From: JAFMJV01 sp963800275
GTDB taxonomy: Bacteria; Chloroflexota; Limnocylindria; Limnocylindrales; CSP1-4
Assembly: GCA_963800275.1 (NCBI GenBank)
Contig: CAWDAI010000001.1
Span: forward strand, 310,001-374,000
DNA length: 64,000 nt
Reading direction: 5' to 3'
Under the pieces are notes generated by a model, which was given only the letters and a program-made list of their open reading frames with translations, had not been told where the DNA came from and made no database searches. Positions within the stretch are counted from its first letter, which is position 1, and each line of letters begins with the position of its first letter. Of the stretch, positions 1 to 8,499 are shown piece after piece. Made by a program: the position numbers and the translations under genes.

Positions 1-83
1 GCGCTCCGCGGCACCAGTGCCTGGGCCAACACCTTCCTGGGCCGCGACCACTACGGCAGACACGACAAGGAGAAGAGGCGTGA
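1..83 (+). CDS. 3' end of an unidentified gene, frame uncertain
   Basis: The first about 80 bases look coding in frame 1: nearly every codon ends in G or C, and the tail reads LRGTSAWANTFLGRDHYGRH. That frame does not stop near the next gene. The only suitable stop is the TGA at 81-83 in frame 3, which would form a GTGA overlap with the methyltransferase start at 80. A one-base error between the readable part and the stop would reconcile the two. The position directly upstream of a C1 gene suggests a pathway partner, for example a methylene-H4F reductase or a substrate methyltransferase, but the tail is too short to identify. Confidence 0.35.
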   Translation, partial: APRHQCLGQHLPGPRPLRQTRQGEEA

Positions 84-1120
84 GGCAAGCCGAGGACGGC
101 ACCGAGTTCATCATCATCGGCGAGAACATCCACTGCAGCCGCGTCGTCAAGCGCGAGGGCGTGCGCGGTGGCATCGCGCCCGATGGCCGTCCTGGCGTGC
201 GCTTCCCCGACGGAGACGTCGAGACCTGGCTGCCGCTGCCCGCTTCGATCGTCGAGTCCAAGGAGTTCGAGACCTCGCAGCGGATCAAGCACGTCATGGC
301 CGCGGTGCGACAAGGCCTCGCTGGCGGCGAGACCGCCGATACTGCCGCCCGCTACGTGGCCTGGATGGCCGAGCGTCAGATCGACGGTGGTGCCGACTAC
401 CTGGACCTCAACGTCGACGAGATCAGCCACGATGTGGGCGGACGGCTGGAGGCCATGCACTGGCTGGTGGCCGCGGTCGGACCGGTCTCGACCGTGCCCC
501 TGTCCATCGACTCATCCGATGCCGCGGTGCTGGAGGCGGGGCTCGAGGCCATCGATGAGTCCTGGGCCGGCGGGGCCGCGCCCATGATCAACTCGGCTTC
601 CACCGAGCGCCCAGAGGTGCTGGGGCTGGCTCGCGGCCGCGGCACACCGGTCGTGCTCTCCTGCACCGGCGCCGCCATGCCCTCGGGTACGCAAGATCGG
701 ATCGAGCGGGCTGAGGAGATCGTGGGCCTGGCCATCGAGGCGGGCCTCCCGCTCGACTCCCTCTACGTCGATCCGCTGGTCATCCCCATCGGCGTCGACC
801 CCTTGGCCGGGCAGGCGGTGCTCGACGCGATCAAGGCGATCCGCGAGCGATTCGGTGACCAGATCCACGTCACCGGCGGCGTCAGCAACATCAGCTTCGG
901 GCTGCCCGCCCGGCGCATCATCAGCGACGTCTTCCTCGACCTGTGCGTCGATGCCGGCCTGGACAGCGGCATCATCGACCCCGTGGCCGACGTATCCTCA
1001 GCTCTCAACCCCGACCGCGATTCGGAGGGCTACACCCTGGCACGCGCGATGCTCCGCGGAGAGGACGCCTTCGGCATGGCCTTCATCACGGCCTTCCGCG
1101 AGGGCCGCTTGTCGTCGTGA
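80..1120 (+). CDS. methyltetrahydrofolate:corrinoid methyltransferase-like protein (pterin-binding TIM barrel)
   Basis: Predicted to transfer a methyl group between a corrinoid protein and tetrahydrofolate, in the cytoplasm, as AcsE/MeTr and the pterin domain of MetH do. Visible family features are an N-terminal IIIGENIH strand, a DLNVDE segment, a DPLVIPIG strand, and the motif GGVSNISFGLPARR with the Asn that contacts the pterin. I chose GTG at 80 because an AAGGAG sits seven bases upstream; an upstream GTG at 17 has no such site. The product is 346 residues, longer than the roughly 265 of AcsE-type enzymes, with extra sequence near the N terminus. Its stop overlaps the folD start (GTGA). 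Downstream fhs, a URO-D-type methyltransferase and a corrinoid protein support a methyl-transfer role over dihydropteroate synthase. Confidence 0.85.
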   Translation: MRQAEDGTEFIIIGENIHCSRVVKREGVRGGIAPDGRPGVRFPDGDVETWLPLPASIVESKEFETSQRIKHVMAAVRQGLAGGETADTAARYVAWMAERQIDGGADYLDLNVDEISHDVGGRLEAMHWLVAAVGPVSTVPLSIDSSDAAVLEAGLEAIDESWAGGAAPMINSASTERPEVLGLARGRGTPVVLSCTGAAMPSGTQDRIERAEEIVGLAIEAGLPLDSLYVDPLVIPIGVDPLAGQAVLDAIKAIRERFGDQIHVTGGVSNISFGLPARRIISDVFLDLCVDAGLDSGIIDPVADVSSALNPDRDSEGYTLARAMLRGEDAFGMAFITAFREGRLSS

Positions 1121-2008
1121 GCATCCGACTGCTCAAGGGCGGGCCGGTCGCGGCCGAGATCCGCGAGGGCGTCGCAGCCGATGTCGCCGCCTTCAGGGAG
1201 GAGTTCGGCTACACCCCCCAGCTGGCCATCGTGGTGGTCGGTGCCGACGCACCGTCGATGGTCTACCTGCGTCGGATCCTCGACGGCTGCGAACGCGTGG
1301 GCATCGGCGGCCGGCTGGTGGAGCTCGCCGGCGACTGCCCCGAATTCGGAGCTGGCGGCTACCCTCGGTGACCTGGGAGCGGAGCACGAGGTCGCCGGCA
1401 TCATCGTCCAGCAACCGCTGCCCGAGTGCATCCCGCTGCGGACCGTCCTCGACTCGCTCGACCCGCGCAAGGACATCGACGGCATCCATCCCCTCAACGC
1501 CGGCCTCCTCGCCCTGGGCTACGAGGGTTACCTGCCGGCGACCGCGCACGCCTCGGTGGAGTTGCTCAAACAGTCGGGCGTGGAGATGGCCGGGGCACAC
1601 GCGGTCGTCATCGGTCGCTCCAACGTCATCGGCAAGCCCGCGGCGCTGCTGCTGCTGCGCGAGCATGCCACCGTCACCATGTGCCACTCACGCACGCGGG
1701 ACCTTGGTGCGGTGCTGCGAACCGCTGACATCGTGGTCGTGGCCGCGGGTCATCCGGGGCTCGTGCGCGGCGACATGCTCAAGCCCGGAGCCGTGGTCGT
1801 GGACGTGGGCATCAACGTCACCGAGGACGGCCTGGTCGGTGATGTCGACTTCGGCTCGGCCTCGACCGTGGCCGCCGCCATCGCGCCCGTGCCCGGGGGC
1901 GTGGGGCCGCTCACCAACGCCATCCTGCTGACCCACCTCATGCGCGCCGCGCGCGACCAGGCCACGCACCACGTCGCGGTCGGCGCGCCATCCGTCCGCA
2001 ACAGCTAG
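1117..2008 (+). CDS. folD: bifunctional methylene-H4F dehydrogenase/methenyl-H4F cyclohydrolase, frameshifted
   Basis: FolD interconverts 5,10-methylene-, methenyl- and 10-formyl-tetrahydrofolate. The N-terminal part (SIRLLKGGPVAAEIREG, then YLRRILDGCERVGI) lies in one frame. From about 1353 the frame moves by one base to give IIVQQPLP, the KDIDGIHPLNAG block, VIGRSNVIGKPAALLL and PVPGGVGPLTNA. All the usual FolD signatures are present across the break, and the total length is right for the family. The break is an extra base at CGAATTCG: removing one T restores the reading DCPESELA. Start GTG 1117 overlaps the previous stop by four bases. Either a true frameshift or an assembly error; the intact remainder favours an error. 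Confidence 0.85.
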
Positions 2009-2035
2009 CGCCCGAACCGGCCCAGGAGACCAGCC

Positions 2036-3739
2036 ATGAGCACCCGTACCGACCTAGACATCGCCCGTTCGGTCAGGCCCCGGCCCATCGATGACATCGC
2101 CGCCGAGCTGGGCCTGCGACCCGATGAGATCGAGCACTACGGCTCGACCAAGGCCAAGGTCACGCTCGAGGGACTGCAGCGCGTGGAGCGTGAGAACCCA
2201 CGCGGCAAGTACGTGGTCATGACGGCCATCACGCCGACCCCGCTGGGCGAGGGCAAGACCACCACCACGGTCGGCCTGGCCCAGGGACTCAATCGCATCG
2301 GCCATCGCGCGAGCGTGGCCATCCGCCAGCCCTCGCTGGGCCCGGTCTTCGGCATCAAGGGTGGGGCGGCGGGCGGCGGCTACAGCCAGATCATCCCGAT
2401 GGAGGACTTCAACCTCCACCTCACCGGCGACGTCCACGCCATCGGCGCCGCCCACAACCTCGCGAGCGCGTTCCTCGACAACCACCTGCACCACGGCAAC
2501 CAGCTGGACATCGATCCCTACTCCATCGGCTGGCCCCGGGTGGTGGACATCAGCGACCGATCGCTGCGCAAGGTGATCATCGGCTTGGGCGGCAAGGTCA
2601 ACGGCGTGCCGCGCGAGAGCGAGTTCGTGATCACGGTGGCCTCGGAGGTGATGGCCGTCCTGGCGCTGGCGACCGACGTCTTCGACCTGCGTGCCCGGCT
2701 GGGCCGCATCGTGCTCGCGACCGACCGGGCGGGCGCCGCGGTGACCACCGAGGACATCGGCGTGGCCGGAGCGATGACGGTGCTGCTGCTCGACGCCATC
2801 AAGCCCAACCTGCTGCAGACGCTCGAGGGTGGGCCCGCGTTCGTGCACGCGGGGCCGTTCGCCAATATCGCCCATGGCAACAGCTCCATCCTGGCCGACC
2901 GGGTGGCCCTCGCGACGTCGGACATCGTGGTCACCGAGGCCGGCTTCGGCGCGGACATGGGGGCGGAGAAGTTCTTCGACATCAAGTGCCGCGCGTCGGG
3001 GATGGCACCGGACGCAGCCGTGGTCGTGGCCACGGTGCGCGCGCTCAAGATGCACGGCGGGGTGGGCAAGATCGTGGCCGGCAAGCCGCTCGACCCGGCA
3101 CTGCTCGAAGAGAACCCCGACGCGGTGCGGATCGGTGGCGAGAACCTGGCCGCGCACATCGAGATGGTGCGCCGCTACGGGGTGCCGGCGGTGGTGGCCA
3201 TCAATGCCTTCCCCGGCGATGCCGAGTCCGAGTGGGAGGCCATCCGTGAGGTCGCGCTGGCGGCCGGCGCACGCGACGCGGTCGTGACGCATCACTGGGC
3301 CGACGGCGGGGCCGGAGCAGAGGACCTGGCGGAGGCGGTGTGGGCCGCGGCAGCCGAGCCATCCGAGTTCAAGCTGCTCTATCCGGACTCGATGCCCCTG
3401 CCCCAGAAGATCGAGACCATCGCCACGCAGGTCTATGGCGCCGATGGCGTCGACTTTGCGCCGGCTGCCTCCAGGGCCCTGGCCGAGTACGACCGACTGG
3501 GCTACAGCGAGCTGCCGGTGTGCATGGCCAAGACCCACCTGTCGATCTCGCACGACCCGACGCTGCTGGGCCGACCGCGCGGCTTCCGCGTGCCCATCCG
3601 CGAGGTCAAGCTGGCCGCCGGTGCCGGCTTCATCTACCCGCTCGCCGGCGACATGCGCACGATGCCGGGCCTGCCCTCGGTGCCCGCCGGCGTGAACATG
3701 GATATCGACGACGAGGGCCGCCCGGTCGGCCTGTTCTAG
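2036..3739 (+). CDS. fhs: formate-tetrahydrofolate ligase
   Basis: Catalyses formate + ATP + H4F to 10-formyl-H4F, reversibly. In a methyl-oxidising direction it would yield formate and ATP. The 567-residue product matches the usual length of about 555-560. It has the nucleotide-binding loop TPLGEGKTTTTVG at residues 69-81, the FGIKGGAAGGGYSQ block just after, and the conserved end MPGLPSVPAGVNMDID. It lies 27 bases after folD and before the URO-D-type methyltransferase, probably in the same transcript. Fhs together with FolD is widespread in C1 metabolism; the corrinoid genes on both sides point to methyl oxidation or transfer and not only purine synthesis. Confidence 0.96.
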   Translation: MSTRTDLDIARSVRPRPIDDIAAELGLRPDEIEHYGSTKAKVTLEGLQRVERENPRGKYVVMTAITPTPLGEGKTTTTVGLAQGLNRIGHRASVAIRQPSLGPVFGIKGGAAGGGYSQIIPMEDFNLHLTGDVHAIGAAHNLASAFLDNHLHHGNQLDIDPYSIGWPRVVDISDRSLRKVIIGLGGKVNGVPRESEFVITVASEVMAVLALATDVFDLRARLGRIVLATDRAGAAVTTEDIGVAGAMTVLLLDAIKPNLLQTLEGGPAFVHAGPFANIAHGNSSILADRVALATSDIVVTEAGFGADMGAEKFFDIKCRASGMAPDAAVVVATVRALKMHGGVGKIVAGKPLDPALLEENPDAVRIGGENLAAHIEMVRRYGVPAVVAINAFPGDAESEWEAIREVALAAGARDAVVTHHWADGGAGAEDLAEAVWAAAAEPSEFKLLYPDSMPLPQKIETIATQVYGADGVDFAPAASRALAEYDRLGYSELPVCMAKTHLSISHDPTLLGRPRGFRVPIREVKLAAGAGFIYPLAGDMRTMPGLPSVPAGVNMDIDDEGRPVGLF

Positions 3740-3764
3740 ACGGCAGATGGCGGAGGGCACCGTG

Positions 3765-4862
3765 ATGGCGAACGAACGGGGATCGATGACATCGCGGGAG
3801 CGCGTGCTGGCCGCATTCGCGTTCGAGGAACCGGACCGGGTGCCGGCCTGGTTCGGCGCGGCGCCCGAGACCCGGGAGGCCATGATCGAACAGCTGGCGC
3901 TGGCCGACGACGAGGCGCTCTCGCGCTATCTGGGCGATGACTTCCGGCGGGTGTACGCGAAGTACGCCGGACCGGTCGAGCTCGGACCGGACGCCAACCT
4001 GGCAGCGGGCTCCACCTACCGCTCGCCATTCGGCGTCGAGCGCCACGGCTACGGCTGGGGCATGCCCCGCAGCCACCCCTTGGCGGATGCCACGCTCGAT
4101 GAGGTGCACGGGTTCCGCTGGCCGGACCCGGCCTGGATGAGCAGCGCTCACCTGCGGACGGAGATCGAGGCCTGGGGCGGCGAGTACGCGGTGCTCGGCG
4201 GCGACTGGTCGCCCTTCTGGCACGACGCCATCGACCTGCTCGACATGGAGAACCTGCTCGTCAAGATGTACGAGGAGCCAGCCCTGGTCGATGCCCTGCA
4301 GACGCACATCGTCGACTACTACTTCGGGGTCAGCGAGCGGATCTTCGACGAGGCCGCCGACCTCATCGACATCTTCTTCATCGGCAACGACTTCGGCAGC
4401 ATGAACGGGCCACTGATGAGCCCCGATACGTTCCGACGGTTCTTCGCGCCGCACCTCAAGCGCCTGATCGACCTTGGCCACGACTATGGGCTGAAGGTGA
4501 TGATGCACTGCTGCGGCGGGTTCGCGCCGCTGATCCCGGTGATGATCGAGCTTGGCCTCGATGGGTTGCAGGCCCTGCAGCCCTCGGCCAGGGGCATGGA
4601 TCCAGCCGGACTGAAGGCCGCGTTCGGCGACAGGATCCTGATGAACGGCTGCATCGACACGCAGTTCGTGCTCATCGAGGGGACGCCCGAGCTGGTCCGC
4701 GAGCGGACCCGCGAGGTCCTGGGGGCGATGATGCCGGGCGGCGGCTACGTGGCCTCGCCGAGCCACGACTACGTGCTGCCGGAGACACCCATCGAGAACA
4801 TCGTGGCCCTGTATGAGACGGTCCGGGAGTACGGCCGCTATGGGGACCGACAGACGGTATGA
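3765..4862 (+). CDS. URO-D-fold corrinoid methyltransferase (MtaA/CmuA-type)
   Basis: A member of the uroporphyrinogen decarboxylase superfamily in the subgroup that moves methyl groups to or from corrinoid proteins, not a haem enzyme. Evidence is the likely zinc-ligand set: His248-Cys249-Cys250 in MMHCCGG (H-x-C pattern) and Cys296 in MNGCIDTQ, as in methylcobamide methyltransferases. The barrel ends with YVASPSHDYVLPETPIEN. I chose ATG 3765 because GGAGGG lies seven bases before it; ATG 3747 has no site. The product has 365 residues. A corrinoid protein follows after 107 bases. The pair resembles the two domains of chloromethane methyltransferase CmuA split into two genes. The methyl donor is not visible here. 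Confidence 0.82.
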   Translation: MANERGSMTSRERVLAAFAFEEPDRVPAWFGAAPETREAMIEQLALADDEALSRYLGDDFRRVYAKYAGPVELGPDANLAAGSTYRSPFGVERHGYGWGMPRSHPLADATLDEVHGFRWPDPAWMSSAHLRTEIEAWGGEYAVLGGDWSPFWHDAIDLLDMENLLVKMYEEPALVDALQTHIVDYYFGVSERIFDEAADLIDIFFIGNDFGSMNGPLMSPDTFRRFFAPHLKRLIDLGHDYGLKVMMHCCGGFAPLIPVMIELGLDGLQALQPSARGMDPAGLKAAFGDRILMNGCIDTQFVLIEGTPELVRERTREVLGAMMPGGGYVASPSHDYVLPETPIENIVALYETVREYGRYGDRQTV

Positions 4863-4969
4863 GCCCTTGACCCGGCAGGCACGCGACCGACTCGCAGGGA
4901 TCGCCCACATCGCGCGGTGCGCGTGCCCGGACCTCACGCAAAGACACGCCACGAAGAGGTATTCGAACC

Positions 4970-5596
4970 ATGGCTGACCTAGCTGCCCTGACCGCCGCCG
5001 TGGAGGCGGGCGACCGCGCCACCGCCGTGGCCATCACGCAGGCCGCGATCGACGAGGGCCTCGGGCCCACCGAGGTGCTCGACGCCATGACCGTGGCCAT
5101 GACCGAGGTCGGTCGGCGCTTCGCCTGCAACGAGGGCGTGTACGTGCCCGAGATGCTCATCGCGGCCCACGCCATGAAGGAGGCCAGCGCCCTGCTCGAG
5201 CCGCTGCTCGCAGCCAGCGGGGTCAGGCCCGAGCACACCGCCGTCATCGGCACCGTGCAGGGCGACCTCCACGACATCGGCAAGAACCTCGTGGGCATGA
5301 TGTTGAAGGGCGCCGACTTCGAGGTCATCGACCTGGGCACGAACGTGGCCCCGGCCGCCTTCGCCGCCGCGGCCACCGAGCACGGGGCCGACCTCATCGG
5401 CATCAGCGCCCTGCTCACGACCACGATGGTGGGCATGCAGGAGGCCGTCTCGGCGGTCCATGCCGCCGCGCCCGGGGCCAAGGTCATGGTCGGCGGGGCG
5501 CCCGTGACCGACGAGTTCGCCGCCGAGATCGGCGCCGACGGCTTCGCCAAGGATGCGGCCACGGCCGCGAACGTGGCCCGCCAGCTGCTGGCCTAG
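4970..5596 (+). CDS. corrinoid (B12-binding) methyltransferase protein, MtaC/MtbC-like
   Basis: A cytoplasmic carrier that holds a methyl group on cobalt between two methyltransferases. It has a helical cap domain (about residues 1-85, with the EGVYVPEML segment) and a Rossmann B12 domain from about 88. The base-off cobalamin motif DLHDIG is at 99-104, with Asp99, His101 and Gly104. The SALLTTT and VGGAP loops that hold the nucleotide tail follow. At 208 residues it has the standard length of stand-alone corrinoid proteins. It closes the C1 gene run. Its partners are the URO-D-type enzyme before it, the MeTr-like enzyme at 80-1120, and probably the RACo-type activator at 21.2-22.9 kb. Confidence 0.93.
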   Translation: MADLAALTAAVEAGDRATAVAITQAAIDEGLGPTEVLDAMTVAMTEVGRRFACNEGVYVPEMLIAAHAMKEASALLEPLLAASGVRPEHTAVIGTVQGDLHDIGKNLVGMMLKGADFEVIDLGTNVAPAAFAAAATEHGADLIGISALLTTTMVGMQEAVSAVHAAAPGAKVMVGGAPVTDEFAAEIGADGFAKDAATAANVARQLLA

Positions 5597-5610
5597 GACC
5601 GTGCCCCTCA

Positions 5611-5629
5611 GCCACCGCGAGCGGGTGGC
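5611..5629 (+). terminator. weak hairpin after the corrinoid gene
   Basis: GCCACC (5611-5616) and GGTGGC (5624-5629) can pair around a seven-base loop, 15 bases after the stop. The stem is only six base pairs and no T-run follows, so this is a weak candidate for the end of the C1 transcript. Confidence 0.3.
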
Positions 5630-5830
5630 CCTGCCGGACTCGGCGCCACCCCCAGATGGGAAGGGCCCCGACGAGTGCAGTGCTAGACTCCCCGCGGCGT
5701 CCGCCCGGCCGGCGCACAGCCACGGCTGATCCCATGCCGTCGGCGCCTCCCTGGCCGGCAACGCGAGGAGAAGGTTGACCAGACAGCCACGGCACGCGGC
5801 AGGGCATCGTGCGCCCGCACACGCCCGCCC

Positions 5831-7573
5831 ATGACCGCGGCGGTCGGCTTGCATCGCCTGCGGCCCGACACCGTCTACCGGACCGTGCTGGGGCCCGCCA
5901 TCGTGGTCGTCGCGTACGCCCTGGCCCTGGCGGTGGTGCTGCCCGCGGGCGTGAACCGGAAGTTCGTCATGGTCCTCGCGGTCGTCGCCGGTGTGGTCGC
6001 CGCCGTCGGGCTGGTGCTCCTCTGGGTATCGAGACGCGAGGGCACGGCGCGCACAGCGGCAGCGACTCCGAACGCTTCGAGCGAGCGCGTGCACCTGGCC
6101 GATGGCTGGCTGATCCTGCTGCCGCTGACTCCGGTCGTGCAGTACGTGTGGCTCAATCGGGACATCCTGTCGCTGCCCGACGGGCTGCTCGTGATCGGCG
6201 CCTGCGCACTCGTCGCGAGCCTGTTCGTGCTCGTGGTGCCCTTCCTGCTGGCGCGCTTCCTGTCGGCGACCGTGATGATGATCGTGGGCGTAGGCTTGAC
6301 CTTCATGCTCTTCGACATGGCCGCCTTGACGAGGTCGAACGCCTGGCATGCGGTCGGCGACCCGGTGGTGCAGCTGGGCTTGTTCGCGTTGATCATCCTC
6401 GCTGGCTTGGCCCTCTACCGCAGGCAGCGCCCGGGCACCTATCTCCTGGTCGCGCTGTATTTCGGGGTCACGGTCGTGGGCCTGGTCGCCTGGGACCAGT
6501 CAGAGACGGAAGCTGCGACTACCGACCCGGTTTCGAGCGTAGACAGCGACGCGAGGGCCGGCGCACTCGCGACGCTCGCGGAGAGCGACATCGAGTACGA
6601 GCCCGACATCTTCCTCATGACCTACGACGCCTACGTGGGCAACGAGACGATGCTCCAGTATGGGATCGACAACTCCGACCAGGAAGCCTGGCTCGAGTCC
6701 CAGGGGTTCGAGATCTACCCCGGCGCCTACTCGGTGGCGTCCGCCACGTCGGCGACGATGGGGCGGGTCCTCGGAGCCGTCGATACGCCGGGATCCTACG
6801 AGGCGATCGCGGGCAAGGGCCCCTACCTCGACGTCCTCCGCGACTGGGGCTACAGCACGCACGGGATCTTCAAGGGCGACTACTGGTTCCGGAACTCCCC
6901 GCCGGCCTATGACACGTACTATCCGCAGCCGGGCCAGGACAGCCTGACGCTGCTGCTCGGGATCTCCGAGGGGGAGTTCCAGCAGGATCTGGAGTTCGAC
7001 GCCCCGTCGCGCCCGCGATTCCTGAAACGGAAGCGCTCGTTCATCCGCTCCAAGCAGCCCGGCCCGCTGTTCCTCTATTCGCACACAGGACCAAGTCACA
7101 GCGAACTGTCCGGGACCTGCCCGGCCGATAGCGTCGAGCAGTACGCATCGAGGCTCCGCCGTGCCAACTCCGAGATGCGCAAGGACGTCGACGCGATCGT
7201 GAAGAACCACCCTGGCGCCGTGGTCATCATCAACGGCGACCACGGCCCGTACCTGACGAGGTCCTGCCAGAAGCAGATCAGTGACGTCGACCCAGCGGAC
7301 ATCACGCGGCTCGACATCCAGGACCGCTTCGGCACGTTCCTGGCCATCAGGTGGCCCGAGGATCCGGGGCCACGACCGCCGGACATCACCACGGTCCAGG
7401 ATGTCCTGCCCAGCGTGTTCCAGTTCCTCGAGCCGAGCCTGGACGTCGATCCCATCCGTCTGCCTCCTCGAACGGCAGAGGACCAGGAGCGCTACATCCC
7501 GGGCGTGAGCGTCGATGACGGCCTGATCGTCGGTGGCAGTCTCGACGGGCAGCCGCTGTTCGAACGCTCGTAG
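5831..7573 (+). CDS. membrane-anchored sulfatase/alkaline-phosphatase-fold protein
   Basis: The N-terminal 215 or so residues hold about six hydrophobic helices. They are followed by an outward-facing domain of about 350 residues that resembles the sulfatase/phosphoglycerol transferase fold. Metal-site-like segments are DIFLMTYDAYVGNE near the domain start and NGDHGPY near the end, which matches the family's metal-binding DH pair. This layout recalls lipoteichoic-acid-synthase and phosphoethanolamine-transferase relatives that modify cell-surface polymers. The usual catalytic Thr/Cys in its standard setting is not obvious, so the reaction is unknown. It is separated by 234 bases from the C1 genes and has no clear partner. 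Confidence 0.65.
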   Translation: MTAAVGLHRLRPDTVYRTVLGPAIVVVAYALALAVVLPAGVNRKFVMVLAVVAGVVAAVGLVLLWVSRREGTARTAAATPNASSERVHLADGWLILLPLTPVVQYVWLNRDILSLPDGLLVIGACALVASLFVLVVPFLLARFLSATVMMIVGVGLTFMLFDMAALTRSNAWHAVGDPVVQLGLFALIILAGLALYRRQRPGTYLLVALYFGVTVVGLVAWDQSETEAATTDPVSSVDSDARAGALATLAESDIEYEPDIFLMTYDAYVGNETMLQYGIDNSDQEAWLESQGFEIYPGAYSVASATSATMGRVLGAVDTPGSYEAIAGKGPYLDVLRDWGYSTHGIFKGDYWFRNSPPAYDTYYPQPGQDSLTLLLGISEGEFQQDLEFDAPSRPRFLKRKRSFIRSKQPGPLFLYSHTGPSHSELSGTCPADSVEQYASRLRRANSEMRKDVDAIVKNHPGAVVIINGDHGPYLTRSCQKQISDVDPADITRLDIQDRFGTFLAIRWPEDPGPRPPDITTVQDVLPSVFQFLEPSLDVDPIRLPPRTAEDQERYIPGVSVDDGLIVGGSLDGQPLFERS

Positions 7574-7646
7574 GGGGCCAGCCCGGGCACAGACCCGGAA
7601 TGGCCCACCCGGGCCGGACGCCGCAGGCGCCGGGCCGCTCGGCACG

Positions 7647-7683
7647 TTGACGTTTGTGAGCGATTGTGCTCGAATAGAGCACA
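7647..7683 (+). promoter_or_regulatory. deoR promoter with overlapping operator
   Basis: TTGACG (7647-7652) and TCGAAT (7670-7675) sit 17 bases apart as -35 and -10. An exact inverted repeat, TGTGCTC - GAATA - GAGCACA (7665-7683), covers the -10 and the expected start point at about 7682. The ATG of the DeoR gene is at 7687 with no ribosome-binding site, so its mRNA would be nearly leaderless. A repressor on the repeat would block polymerase directly, which suggests autorepression of the whole deoR-E1-E2 transcript. Confidence 0.55.
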
Positions 7684-7686
7684 TTC

Positions 7687-8490
7687 ATGAGCGATTCTGA
7701 TAGCACGCTGCTGCCTCCGCCCACGGTCGTGGCCTTCGCGCCCGAGCGGCGTGAGCGTGTGAAGGAGATCGTGAAGTCGCGCCATGCCGTGCGCGTGGAA
7801 GACCTGCGCGAGGAGCTGGGCGTCTCCACCGCCACCATCCGTCGCGACCTCCACGAGCTGGAGGAAGAGGGTCAGCTACGGCGTGTCCACGGCGGCGCGG
7901 TGGCCGTGGACCTGCGGCCCATCGAGGCTCGCTTCGAAGCCAAGGCCGCCACGCACGCCGAGGAGAAGCGCCGCATCGCCGAGCGAGCCGCGGCCATGAT
8001 CGAGCCCAACGCCAAGATCTACCTCGATGCCGGCTCGACCTGCCTGGAGCTGGCGCGCCTGCTCACGCATCGCACCGACATCACCGTCGTCACCAACAGC
8101 CTGCCGGCGATCAATGTGCTGGCCGGCGGGGGCCCCCGGCTCATCGTCATCGGCGGCGAGCTGCGCGCGTTGAGCCAGGCGCTCATCGGCCCCCTGAGCA
8201 CGCGGGTCCTCGACGAGCTCTATCTCGACCATGCCTTCGTGGGCACGTTCAGCCTGTCACTCGACGCAGGCCTGACGACCACCGACCCCGCCGAGGCCTT
8301 CACCAAGGAGTACGTGCTCACGCGCACGCGCGAGGCCGTGCTCCTGGTGGACGGCTCCAAGATCGGCACCCGTTCATTCGCCCATGCCGGCCGTCTCGAC
8401 CAGATCGACGTCGTCATCACCGACGCCGAGCTGGACGAGGAGGTCAGCGCCACATTCGAGCACGCCGGCGTCCGCATCCTGGTCGCCTGA
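7687..8490 (+). CDS. DeoR-family transcriptional regulator
   Basis: It has an N-terminal winged helix-turn-helix (ERVKEIVKSRHAVRVEDLREELGVSTATIRRDLHELEEEGQLRRVHGGAV, about residues 20-70). The DeoR C-terminal sugar-phosphate sensor domain follows, with IYLDAGSTCLELA, VTNSLPA and the late GTRSFAHAG. At 267 residues it has normal length. It precedes the fused E1 by nine bases and very likely controls that dehydrogenase operon. An inverted repeat just upstream is the probable operator. The ligand is unknown; family members usually sense phosphorylated sugars. ATG 7687 adds about 14 residues before the usual family start, and a GTG at 7729 would be an alternative. Confidence 0.9.
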   Translation: MSDSDSTLLPPPTVVAFAPERRERVKEIVKSRHAVRVEDLREELGVSTATIRRDLHELEEEGQLRRVHGGAVAVDLRPIEARFEAKAATHAEEKRRIAERAAAMIEPNAKIYLDAGSTCLELARLLTHRTDITVVTNSLPAINVLAGGGPRLIVIGGELRALSQALIGPLSTRVLDELYLDHAFVGTFSLSLDAGLTTTDPAEAFTKEYVLTRTREAVLLVDGSKIGTRSFAHAGRLDQIDVVITDAELDEEVSATFEHAGVRILVA

Positions 8491-8499
8491 GGAGGATCG

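Noticed and set aside
1346..1353. Programmed ribosomal frameshifting in folD
   Set aside because: No slippery heptamer, stem-loop or pseudoknot is evident, and the same 8-mer breaks an unrelated gene; error or mutation is simpler.
2054..3883. A very long open frame opposite fhs and the URO-D gene start
   Set aside because: High-GC coding sequence creates long antisense frames; it is rich in His/Arg/Gly, has no family features, and fhs on the other strand is unmistakable.
4979..6349. A long minus-strand frame opposite the corrinoid gene
   Set aside because: Same shadow effect; composition is unlike a protein and the corrinoid motifs are on the plus strand.
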